Positions 1 through 6,355 of a stretch of 19,910 bases of DNA are shown here, piece after piece. Within the stretch, counting starts at the first letter, position 1, and each line of letters starts with the position of its first letter. A model generated the notes under the pieces. The model was not told the origin of the DNA, did no database searches, and saw nothing but the letters and a program-made list of their open reading frames with translations. The position numbers were made by a program, and so were the translations under genes. The stretch is from BS150m-G50 sp964501185 [NCBI: uncultured Bacteroidia bacterium] (lineage in GTDB: Bacteria > CAIWAD01 > BS150m-G50). The DNA lies in contig CAZCRT010000044.1 in assembly GCA_964501185.1 (NCBI GenBank), forward strand, positions 1 to 19,910, given 5' to 3'.

Positions 1-39
1 AATATGTTTGTCAAAGAAACTGTAAACGTAGAAGGTTAG

Positions 40-255
40 TTATACATGTAACATGATGGTCTGTACAGCACCACTGCCACCACCGATGTTGAAGGTGATA
101 TTGTCCGGCTGGTTATTATTGTTAGCCTGGATAATGGCATCGCGCAAACTGCCGGCCCCGGCATCATTGGTGGTGGTTACTATGAAATTAGCTGCCTGGA
201 GCATCGTTGCCCAGCATAGTATGAAACCTGTCAGAAACAGTTTGAAGATCTTCAT
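40..255 (-). pseudogene. Truncated secreted beta-helix protein (SLRDAI-type N-terminus)
   Basis: A 71-residue reading frame starts at ATG 255 behind a purine-rich site (GAGAGGGAGTG on the minus strand). Residues 1-21 form a signal peptide (MKIFK, a hydrophobic stretch, then LQA before ANF). Residues 23-68 match the start of secreted parallel beta-helix proteins: FIVTTTNDAGAGSLRDAI followed by an asparagine-rich turn, DNITFNI and a QTI strand. Relatives normally run for several hundred residues. Here a TAA follows QTIMLHV, and the 39 bases left before the window edge show no continuing beta-helix in any of the three frames. I read it as a 5' remnant, or a gene cut by a nonsense or rearrangement event just before the edge. 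Family recognition is fairly secure; its status as a pseudogene is inferred. Confidence 0.6.
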
Positions 256-499
256 GATACACTCCCTCTCTTATTCTTAGCGTTCCCATTCGAATCAGAT
301 CCGGAATACATTCAACAGAATTGTATTATTAGTGAACGAGTTCGTTGGTGATACCGATCACACCGGTCATGGCTATGCGGGGATCACCACTAGAAAACTG
401 TAATTTCCAATGAAATCAACTCTATATCATTCACTTTCTGAACATACGAAATATCTGGTTGATAAGCCAGTGTTTATTGCTGAGCCGAAAAGCCGGTTT

Positions 500-535
500 A
501 CAGTACAGCAAAGAAAGTGAGTTTTCTTGTACTGT
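500..535. repeat. Inverted repeat with perfect 8-base arms
   Basis: ACAGTACA at 500-507 is repeated in inverted orientation as TGTACTGT at 528-535. Inside the arms, AGAAA (left) and TTTCT (right) can extend the pairing across a small bulge. It lies about 170 bases upstream of the lipoprotein start at 707. It could be an operator or a transcript hairpin; no T-tract argues for a terminator. Confidence 0.4.
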
Positions 536-663
536 CGAATAAACAGCTTCAGATATCGGGTAATTGGTAATCACTACAGCTCTGTCTTGTTGTTGACACC
601 GATTATTCCTATTTTCCCATTCAGGATTGTGCAATCTGGTTCTTCAGGACTGTAAATGGGACG

Positions 664-686
664 GCAGCCCCGTTGTTGCGGGGTGC
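664..686 (+). promoter_or_regulatory. 5' UTR hairpin before the lipoprotein gene
   Basis: GCA-g-CCCCG (664-672) pairs with CGGGGTGC (679-686) across a TTGTTG loop, giving eight base pairs with one bulged G. It ends nine bases before the GGGAGG ribosome site at 696-701, so if transcribed it would sit directly upstream of the ribosome site of the gene at 707. A role in translation control is possible but not shown. Confidence 0.35.
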
Positions 687-706
687 ATTGTTCCCGGGAG
701 GTCAAA

Positions 707-1933
707 ATGTGGAAAGCCGAATGTAGCTTTATAGCCATTCTGGCGTTGCTGTTGATGGTCAGCTGTGAGCAAGTTGAGGATGATAGCGACTCCGGCAATC
801 ACCCCCCGGTTATTGAAAACTTCTACGCTACCCCGGCAGTGTCATTTGATGGTGAGGAGGTGCGGCTATTTTTCAGTGCCAGCGATCCTGATGGAGATTC
901 ACTGGCGTACAGTTTTATAGCTTCTCTGGGGGTTGTCACCGGTGGTGCTCTCGATTCATTGTACCTCACATCGACAGTAAATGGTTACCATATCGTTATT
1001 ATGGAAGTATCTGATGGTACCGATGAAACGACTGCAGAACTGATTGTCCCGTTCCTGCGTTCCCGGGAAGCGGCTATCCCTCCTGATGCTGTAAAATGGA
1101 CACCCGAACTGGATGAATTGCCACCGATTACCCTGGCAGATGGCTGGTCACAACCGGAACCGATGATCGGTCTGGTAAACAGTGCCGGTGGCGAGGACGC
1201 TCCCTTCCTCAGCGCCGATGGTGAGAACTTCTTCTTTTTCTTTACACCGGATGTCAACGTCCCACCCGAGGAACAGCTTTACGACTACGCTACCGGTATC
1301 TACTGGTGTAAATTCGATATTGTATGGTCTGTTCCGCAACGGATTGTTTTAGCCGGCGAGGCGACTCTTGATGGTTGCCCCTGCTCGCTGGGAAACCGGC
1401 TCTGGTTCTGCTCAGCGCGGGCTGGCAATTATGGTGAGATAGATTTCTACGTAGCTGAGCTGGTTGATGGTGTCTGGACAAACTGGCAGAATGCGGGTCA
1501 GCGGCTGAATGACGAGCTTTCAATCGGTGAACTGCATATGCTGAGCGAGGAGCTGATGTACTTCCACTGGTATGATCCCGGGGGGCAGGGTGGACTTGAC
1601 CTCTGGACGCTTGAGCAAGCTGGTGACGACTGGGGGGAACCTGTAAATCTGGATCCAACTGTCAACACCATCGATGATGAGTCACGGCCATATGTCACGA
1701 GTAATGGAGAAGAACTCTGGTATACTGCGAATAGCCAGCATGGTTATCCCGGCCCGTCTATATGGCGCAGTCTCAAACAGACGGATGGCAGCTGGGGTGC
1801 GGGTGAGGAGATCATCGCCTGCTTTGCCGGTGAACCGACTCTTGACACCGAGGGTAACATATATTTCACCCACCATTTCTTTGATGGTGGCGTGATGGTG
1901 GAAGCGGATATTTATGTAGCCTGGAAGCTCTAA
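707..1933 (+). CDS. Surface lipoprotein with Ig-like domain and PD40-type beta-propeller
   Basis: I start the gene at ATG 707 rather than the in-frame ATG at 656, because GGGAGG lies five bases upstream (696-701) and the protein then begins with a lipoprotein signal: MWKAEC, a hydrophobic run and LMVSC, with Cys20 as the lipidation site. The product is 408 residues. Residues about 30-125 look like a cadherin- or Ig-like sandwich (NHPPVIENFYATP, SASDPDGDSLAYSF, VSDGTDETTAE). The rest resembles the WD40-like PD40/TolB propeller, with repeated blades such as APFLSADGENFFFF, ESRPYVTSNGEELWYTAN and EPTLDTEGNIYFT, and closes with DIYVAWKL. The family is usually outer-membrane-associated and binds peptides or glycans; the ligand here is unknown. 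No enzymatic motif is visible. It is monocistronic and converges on the dehydrogenase at 2072. Confidence 0.8.
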   Translation: MWKAECSFIAILALLLMVSCEQVEDDSDSGNHPPVIENFYATPAVSFDGEEVRLFFSASDPDGDSLAYSFIASLGVVTGGALDSLYLTSTVNGYHIVIMEVSDGTDETTAELIVPFLRSREAAIPPDAVKWTPELDELPPITLADGWSQPEPMIGLVNSAGGEDAPFLSADGENFFFFFTPDVNVPPEEQLYDYATGIYWCKFDIVWSVPQRIVLAGEATLDGCPCSLGNRLWFCSARAGNYGEIDFYVAELVDGVWTNWQNAGQRLNDELSIGELHMLSEELMYFHWYDPGGQGGLDLWTLEQAGDDWGEPVNLDPTVNTIDDESRPYVTSNGEELWYTANSQHGYPGPSIWRSLKQTDGSWGAGEEIIACFAGEPTLDTEGNIYFTHHFFDGGVMVEADIYVAWKL

Positions 1934-1995
1934 ATGCTTTTCATGGGGTCGGACCACAGTATGGTGTTGTAAATACAGAAGTAATGTGCCGAATA

Positions 1996-2025
1996 AAGGG
2001 TAAAAAACCCTTAGAGCCGTTTTTT
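1996..2025. terminator. Weak hairpin and T-tract between convergent genes
   Basis: AAGGGT (1996-2001) and ACCCTT (2007-2012) form a six-base stem with an A-rich loop; a T-run at 2020-2025 follows eight bases later on the plus strand. Read on the minus strand, the hairpin is followed by TATT only. It lies between two converging genes, the right place for a terminator, but stem and T-tract spacing are poor. Confidence 0.25.
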
Positions 2026-2071
2026 AATGGGGTAAAACTGCTTCTATGAAATCTGTTCTCCGCAGAAAACA

Positions 2072-3106
2072 TCACGCTTTTCTCACCTGCAGCACTTTTG
2101 CCCCTCGTATTTGCCCTGCTTTCAGTTCCAGCAACGCCCGGTTGGCATCCTCCAGCGGATACAGCTGATACTCAGGTTTGATCGGGATTGCTGCGGCTAA
2201 CTCCAGGAACTCGCTGACATCGACTCGTGTCACATTAGCCACGCTCTTAATCTCCTTCTCCAACCAGAGGTCGCGCGGATAGTTTAATTCCAGCAGACTC
2301 TCCTTGTCCTGCTCCTCCTTGCGGATAGCGTTGACCACCAGCCTTCCACCCGGCGTCAGGTTCCCAAGGGCACTCAGAATCGGCCGCCATGCCGGTGTGG
2401 TGTCGATGATAGCATGCAGCTGCTGAGGAGGGCGCTCATCACTGTCACCTGCCCAGGCCGCCCCCAGCTCCCTGGCGAACTCCCGCTCCCCCTCGCTACG
2501 GGCAAAAACATAGACTTCCGTATCCGGGAAACGATGAAGCACCATTTTCAGTACCAGGTGTCCGGAAGCACCGAAGCCTGTAAGCCCGAGCCGCTGCCCG
2601 TTTTCCAAACCGGTCAGTTTCAACGAGCGGTAACCGATAGCACCGGCACAGAGCAGGGGGGCCGCTTCAGCATCACCGAAGATTTCAGGGATGTGATACG
2701 CGAACTGCTCAGGTACTGTTGTGTATTCCGCGTAACCACCCGGAGCATCACGACCGGCAGCACGAAAATCAGCGCAGAGGTTTTCCTGACCACTATGGCA
2801 CAACTCGCACTCCCCACAGGCGAAGTGGATCCAGGCTATCCCGACCCTGTCACCAACCTGGAAGCGACCAGCACCTGAATCTGTTTGTATCACACTTCCC
2901 ACGGTCTGGTGTCCCGGTATTGCGGGGAATGCAGGGGGTGGTGTGCGTCCCTCGATCTCATCCAGCTCTGTGTGGCACACCCCGCAAACCGACACTTCCA
3001 CCAGTATTTCACCCGGTCCCGGCTCCGGGCGTGGCAACTCCACCGGCTCCAGCGGTGTGTTTGTGTTTCCCAGGTCGACACAGCGGGGAAGTATCATTGC
3101 TCTCAT
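2072..3106 (-). CDS. Zinc-dependent alcohol dehydrogenase (MDR superfamily)
   Basis: This 344-residue protein is a cytosolic NAD(P)-dependent medium-chain dehydrogenase, expected to interconvert alcohols and aldehydes. Catalytic zinc ligands are visible as Cys41 (CGVCHTELDEIEG), His66 in IPGHQTVG and Cys153 in LLCAGAIGYR. The four structural-zinc cysteines are C97, C100, C103 and C111. The Rossmann fold carries GFGASGH at 178-183. GHQ replaces the GHE of classical alcohol dehydrogenases; I believe this also occurs in the cinnamyl-alcohol-dehydrogenase-like bacterial subgroup that this sequence resembles. Length is normal. The start is supported by GAGGAG at 3115-3120, eight bases upstream. 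It follows the methyltransferase on the same strand after a 153-base gap that includes a strong hairpin, so the two may be separately transcribed. The true substrate cannot be read from sequence. Confidence 0.9.
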   Translation of the reverse strand: MRAMILPRCVDLGNTNTPLEPVELPRPEPGPGEILVEVSVCGVCHTELDEIEGRTPPPAFPAIPGHQTVGSVIQTDSGAGRFQVGDRVGIAWIHFACGECELCHSGQENLCADFRAAGRDAPGGYAEYTTVPEQFAYHIPEIFGDAEAAPLLCAGAIGYRSLKLTGLENGQRLGLTGFGASGHLVLKMVLHRFPDTEVYVFARSEGEREFARELGAAWAGDSDERPPQQLHAIIDTTPAWRPILSALGNLTPGGRLVVNAIRKEEQDKESLLELNYPRDLWLEKEIKSVANVTRVDVSEFLELAAAIPIKPEYQLYPLEDANRALLELKAGQIRGAKVLQVRKA

Positions 3107-3144
3107 ATCATTTGCTCCTCGAGATAACTCAGAACTTAACTAAC

Positions 3145-3161
3145 CACGAATGAACACGAAT
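3145..3161. repeat. Short direct repeat CACGAAT x2
   Basis: CACGAAT occurs at 3145-3151 and again at 3155-3161, separated by three bases, giving the string CCACGAATGAACACGAATT. From memory, motifs of this form occur as dispersed intergenic sequences in many environmental bacterial genomes; I cannot verify copies from this window alone. Confidence 0.4.
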
Positions 3162-3202
3162 TCGAACAGGCAACTTATGGGCCAACCATTCGGTCTCATC
3201 GT

Positions 3203-3223
3203 CTTGCGCTCATTGAGCGCAAG
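3203..3223. repeat. Perfect 9-bp hairpin downstream of the methyltransferase
   Basis: CTTGCGCTC (3203-3211), loop ATT, then GAGCGCAAG (3215-3223) form a perfect nine-base stem. It begins 37 bases after the minus-strand methyltransferase stop. There is no T-tract on either side, so it is not a canonical intrinsic terminator; it may protect a 3' end or be part of a dispersed palindromic element. Confidence 0.5.
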
Positions 3224-3259
3224 CAGGCGCACTAATGAGAAGATAGGAAAAACATCAAA

Positions 3260-4117
3260 CTACTTTCTCCCCAATAGCATCATCGTCAGATAAGGGCGCT
3301 CAATCACACCACCATAGCGGCTGTCAATCAGCTCACCGATTGTATCACAAACCTGGTTTAACCGTTCCTCACCCAATCGCAGATGATCGGAAAATGTATG
3401 CAGCAGGCGCAGGTATTCATCCCGTGTGAATTTGACTGTCCATTGATATGTGAACTTCGTGATCTGTTCAAACAGTCCGGATTGCTCCAGTTCAGTGAGA
3501 ATTTCACTACCGGGATCTGCAAGAAAGCGGTCTCGATCGTGCCATTCCGGCACCAGTCGTCGATAAATAGGGCGGGTATCCTCAAAAAAGCCGGTCAGGG
3601 GTCGGGGACATCGCTCCCTACCCGGCAAAGATCCGCCCGGCTCTCTATGCGCCTCAGACCGGAACGGTCGAGGCTGAGTGTTACGGATAATAGCAAGTAC
3701 TCCGCCATTCTTCAGCAACAGGGCTGATTTGTGATACCTCAGAGCCGGGTCAATCCAGTGCATGGCAGTAGCTGCTATTACCAGATCGAAACTTCCCGAT
3801 TCTCCCACATAGTCTTCGAACGAAGTGGTTTCAATCTGCACACGCTTGAAAAGAACCATTTTTGTACGGGCGAGTGCGGTGAGTTTGCTACTGATATCAA
3901 TTGCGGTGATACGATAGCCCAGCTGTGCCAGGGGCAGTGTGGCCTGACCGCTGCCACAGCCTATCTCGAGAATGCGTGCTGAAGATGAGAGCCGGGAGAA
4001 TGTGAGCAGGTCTTCGTACATACTGACCGGATAGCCCGGGCGTACCGCATCGTAGTCAGCCGCTGTGGTGTCAAAGGTGATACGGCGTTCTTCCCGTTCG
4101 GAGTGGATCATGGTCAT
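3260..4117 (-). CDS. Class I SAM-dependent methyltransferase
   Basis: The 285-residue product is a cytosolic S-adenosylmethionine-dependent methyltransferase of the UbiE/trans-aconitate-methyltransferase-like group. An N-terminal FDTTAADYDAVRPGYP segment (15-30) is typical of this group. Motif I, ILEIGCGSGQAT, lies at 49-60; the acidic residue ending strand 2 is Asp74 (ITAIDIS); FDLVIAATAMHWID (110-123) and LLKNGGVLAII (134-144) are motifs IV-VI. Between PRPF (149-152) and PRPL (171-174) sits an Arg/Pro/Gly-rich stretch unlike the rest of the fold, apparently an in-frame inserted element described separately. ATG 4117 has no clear ribosome site; a second ATG at 4111 would shorten the protein by two residues. 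Substrate unknown. It lies downstream of the serC terminator, so it probably has its own promoter in 4118-4206. Confidence 0.85.
   Translation of the reverse strand: MTMIHSEREERRITFDTTAADYDAVRPGYPVSMYEDLLTFSRLSSSARILEIGCGSGQATLPLAQLGYRITAIDISSKLTALARTKMVLFKRVQIETTSFEDYVGESGSFDLVIAATAMHWIDPALRYHKSALLLKNGGVLAIIRNTQPRPFRSEAHREPGGSLPGRERCPRPLTGFFEDTRPIYRRLVPEWHDRDRFLADPGSEILTELEQSGLFEQITKFTYQWTVKFTRDEYLRLLHTFSDHLRLGEERLNQVCDTIGELIDSRYGGVIERPYLTMMLLGRK
3599..3670. repeat. Putative palindromic element inserted in-frame in the methyltransferase
   Basis: About 66-72 bases are bounded by imperfect direct repeats that both encode Pro-Arg-Pro (3596-3607 and 3662-3673 on the plus strand). Inside are two hairpins: GGGT...ACCC with an inner GGG/CCC pair (3599-3623), and GACCG-GAA-CGGTC (3657-3669). 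Its translation, rich in Arg, Pro, Gly and Glu, interrupts the expected join between the NTQPRP and LTGFFED segments. The size keeps the reading frame open. The interpretation as a mobile palindromic repeat is inference. Confidence 0.45.
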
Positions 4118-4207
4118 AACTGTAATTCTGATTCCAGGTAAACAGCGGAGTATAAGCTATCAAACAGAGAGTGGAATGTGAATGAATTTCTGATAAATGT
4201 GTGATAC

Positions 4208-4238
4208 AAAAAGGGCACCCCATCCGGAGCGCCCCTTT
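4208..4238 (-). terminator. Rho-independent terminator of the serine operon
   Basis: On the minus strand AAAGGG-g-CGCTCC (from 4238) pairs with GGGGTGCCCTTT around a GGAT loop, giving about twelve pairs with one bulged G and two G-U wobbles, directly followed by TTTTT (4212-4208). It lies about 60 bases after the serC stop and is the clearest intrinsic terminator in the window. Confidence 0.85.
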
Positions 4239-4247
4239 GAACATGAT

Positions 4248-4272
4248 GCAGTTTTTGTGATACAAAAACTGC
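4248..4272. repeat. Perfect 11-bp hairpin between serC and its terminator
   Basis: GCAGTTTTTGT (4248-4258) and ACAAAAACTGC (4262-4272) form a perfect stem with a GAT loop. The right half contains TGTGATACAAAAA (4256-4268), also present at 4200-4212, so a 13-base direct repeat brackets the terminator hairpin. Confidence 0.6.
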
Positions 4273-4278
4273 CAAGCA

Positions 4279-4306
4279 AATCAGTTATTGCATGCAATCA
4301 CTGATT
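4279..4306. repeat. 28-base palindrome across the serC stop codon
   Basis: AATCAGT-t-ATTGCATGCAAT-c-ACTGATT is a palindrome with one mismatched pair. The serC TGA (4300-4298) lies within it, so the last codons of serC form one arm. It is the first of three consecutive hairpins ending in the terminator at 4208-4238. Confidence 0.6.
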
Positions 4307-5380
4307 AGCCGCTTTAAACTTATCCATGAATCCGACCAGCTTCTCGATGCCAGCCAGCGGCATGGCATTGTACATCGAGACGCGGATGCCACCGACGGAG
4401 CGGTGCCCTTTAAGACCGTTAAGGCCAATTGTCGCTGCTTCTGCAATGAACTTCTTCTCAAGCTCTTCTGAGCTCAGCCTGATAGTGACATTCATACGGG
4501 AACGACTATCGCCACGGGCTGTGCCACGGTAATAACCACCGCTGTTGTCAATAGCGCCGTAGAGCAGTTCCGCTTTCTGCCGGTTGACTGCTTCGATCGC
4601 TTCCAGTCCACCCTGTTCCACTATCCACTCCTGCACCAGCTTGATGATATAGATACCGTATGCCGGTGGAGTGTTAAACATGGAATCCTTGTCAATGTGA
4701 GTATCGTAAGCCAGCATGGTCGGCAGACCGCTGTTGGCTGTCTTGGCAAAGTCATCGCGGATGATAACCACAGTCACACCGGCCGGACCGAGATTTTTCT
4801 GCGCGCCTGCGTAAATCATGGCAAACTTCGAAACATCGATAGGACGGGACATGATATCGGATGACATGTCACAGATCAGCGGTTTGTCAGTTTCAGGAAA
4901 CTTATGAAACTCGGTACCAAAGATGGTGTTGTTTGAGGTGAAGTGCAGATAGGCAGCTTCCGGATCCAGTTGCAACTCATCCTGTGCCGGGATCCAGTTG
5001 AAGTTATCAGCTTCGGAAGTAGCTGCCACATTAGCCTCAGCGACAATACTGGCTTCCTTGATTGCTTTTTTCGACCAGGTGCCGGTGTTGATATAATCAG
5101 CACTGCCGCCTGCTGGAATAAAGTTCTGCGGAATCATGGTGAACTGCAAACTGGCACCACCACCGAGAAACAGAATATGGTAGTTATCCGGAATTCCCAT
5201 CACCCGGCGCATCAGTGCCTTGGCTTCGGCGTGGACATCCTTGAATTCAGCACCACGGTGTGAGGATTCGATAATTGACATACCGGTGCCGTTGTAATCG
5301 ACAAACTCAGCCTGTGCTTTTTCCAGGGCCGGCAGTGGAAGTGTACAGGGGCCGGGACTGAAATTGTATACTCTGGACAT
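4298..5380 (-). CDS. serC: Phosphoserine aminotransferase
   Basis: SerC is a cytosolic PLP enzyme that transfers the amino group of glutamate to 3-phosphohydroxypyruvate to give O-phosphoserine, the second step of serine synthesis; in many bacteria it also serves pyridoxine synthesis. The 360-residue length is typical. Diagnostic segments are NFSPGPCTLP near the N-terminus, GTGMSIIESSHRG (31-43), LFLGGGASLQFTMIPQNF (70-87), CDMSSDIMSRP (170-180) with the PLP-pyridine Asp, and YAGAQKNLGPAGV (190-202), where Lys195 is the Schiff-base lysine. The C-terminal HRSVGGIRVSMYNAMP motif is intact. AAGGAGA (5386-5392) lies five bases before the ATG. It is the last gene of a three-gene minus-strand operon, 21 bases after serA, and is followed by a hairpin cluster and terminator. 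Confidence 0.97.
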   Translation of the reverse strand: MSRVYNFSPGPCTLPLPALEKAQAEFVDYNGTGMSIIESSHRGAEFKDVHAEAKALMRRVMGIPDNYHILFLGGGASLQFTMIPQNFIPAGGSADYINTGTWSKKAIKEASIVAEANVAATSEADNFNWIPAQDELQLDPEAAYLHFTSNNTIFGTEFHKFPETDKPLICDMSSDIMSRPIDVSKFAMIYAGAQKNLGPAGVTVVIIRDDFAKTANSGLPTMLAYDTHIDKDSMFNTPPAYGIYIIKLVQEWIVEQGGLEAIEAVNRQKAELLYGAIDNSGGYYRGTARGDSRSRMNVTIRLSSEELEKKFIAEAATIGLNGLKGHRSVGGIRVSMYNAMPLAGIEKLVGFMDKFKAANQ

Positions 5381-5401
5381 TGTATTCTCCTTGAATTGGA
5401 A

Positions 5402-6283
5402 TTAGAGGTTACCAGCGTCAAATTTGCCAACCAGATCTTCGACGATCTCACCGATACGCTGCAGGTTCTCCTTGGTGGAGGCGCCGAGATGGGGTGCCAG
5501 CAGGGTGTTGGGAGCGCCGATCAGTGGTGAGCTTTCCGGTGGATCAGAGAACCAGACATCAGTGGCGTAACCCTTGATCTTGCCTGACTCCAGCGCAGCG
5601 ACCACATCCTCTTCCACTACCGCTTTGCCACGGCCGGTGTTAGAGATATAGACGCCATCTTTCATCTTGCCGATCAGTTCGCTGTTGATCATGCCTTTGG
5701 TCTGATCGGTCAGCGGAATGTTCAGTGACAGATAATCGCAATGAGGAAGCACCTGATCGAGGTCGTTGTAAACGGTCATATACTCTGACTCGATAGCTAT
5801 GACATCATAACCAATGACCTCCATGCCAAAGGCACGGGCACGCTTGGCTACTTCACTACCGATACGGCCACAGCCGATGATACCGAGGGTTTTACCCATC
5901 AACTCGGTACGCTTCAACTCTTTCTTGATCCATTTCCCTTCGTTCATTGAGTTGTGTCCGGCGATAACATGATTGGGCAGGGCGATCAGATGTGCGAAGG
6001 CGAGTTCAGCTACAGCGACACTGGAAGCGGCGGCTGTATTGAAAACCTTGATCCCCTTCTCACCGGCATAGGCCTGATCAACATTATCCAGCCCGACACC
6101 GCCGCGGATAATCAGCTTCAGATTGGGGGCGTTGTCGATATATTCACGTGTACACTTTGTCTTGCTGCGGATCAGCACTACATCAGCGCTGGCGAGTTGC
6201 TCTTTATCATCAGTCACTTCACCGAAGCGTGCCAGCTTACCCGGCAGGGATGCGTCGAAGGCATCGGAAATCAGAATTTTCAT
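5402..6283 (-). CDS. serA: D-3-phosphoglycerate dehydrogenase, short form
   Basis: SerA oxidises 3-phosphoglycerate to 3-phosphohydroxypyruvate with NAD+, committing carbon to serine. I start at ATG 6283, because AGAGAGG (6289-6295) lies five bases upstream and the protein then opens with MKILISDAF; an upstream in-frame ATG at 6343 adds 20 unlikely residues. The 293-residue product is the catalytic core only, without the ACT or intervening domains of long SerA, so it probably lacks the serine feedback site those domains provide. Visible: RGGVGLDNVD (60-69), the NAD motif GCGRIG (137-142) with Asp160, Arg218 in NTGRGK, and His265 in LAPHLGAST. The catalytic Glu position (E. coli DVFPTEP) reads DVWFSDPP, an Asp247 substitution. 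It lies between DUF1015 and serC in an operon. Confidence 0.93.
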   Translation of the reverse strand: MKILISDAFDASLPGKLARFGEVTDDKEQLASADVVLIRSKTKCTREYIDNAPNLKLIIRGGVGLDNVDQAYAGEKGIKVFNTAAASSVAVAELAFAHLIALPNHVIAGHNSMNEGKWIKKELKRTELMGKTLGIIGCGRIGSEVAKRARAFGMEVIGYDVIAIESEYMTVYNDLDQVLPHCDYLSLNIPLTDQTKGMINSELIGKMKDGVYISNTGRGKAVVEEDVVAALESGKIKGYATDVWFSDPPESSPLIGAPNTLLAPHLGASTKENLQRIGEIVEDLVGKFDAGNL

Positions 6284-6355
6284 TGTAACCTCTCTATCTT
6301 TTAAGTGTAAATCAAAATGTACTACATGTAATCTGTCAAACAATGTATCACGATT

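Larger units (their letters stand above)
256..706. other. Intergenic region between divergent genes
   Basis: About 450 bases lie between the minus-strand beta-helix remnant and the plus-strand lipoprotein. I see no convincing gene or RNA gene. It must hold the promoters of both divergent genes. A TTGACA at 593-598 has no good -10 partner at normal spacing, so no promoter is called. Two inverted repeats, listed separately at 500-535 and 664-686, are the only structure I can support. Confidence 0.6.

Noticed and set aside
656-706. Upstream ATG at 656 as start of the lipoprotein
   Set aside because: It would put a charged, cysteine-containing segment before the lipoprotein signal and overlaps the 5' hairpin; ATG 707 has a well-placed GGGAGG.
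2414-2878. Plus-strand 154-residue frame opposite the dehydrogenase
   Set aside because: It is antisense to a well-conserved enzyme, has no ribosome site and resembles no family; it is a shadow frame.
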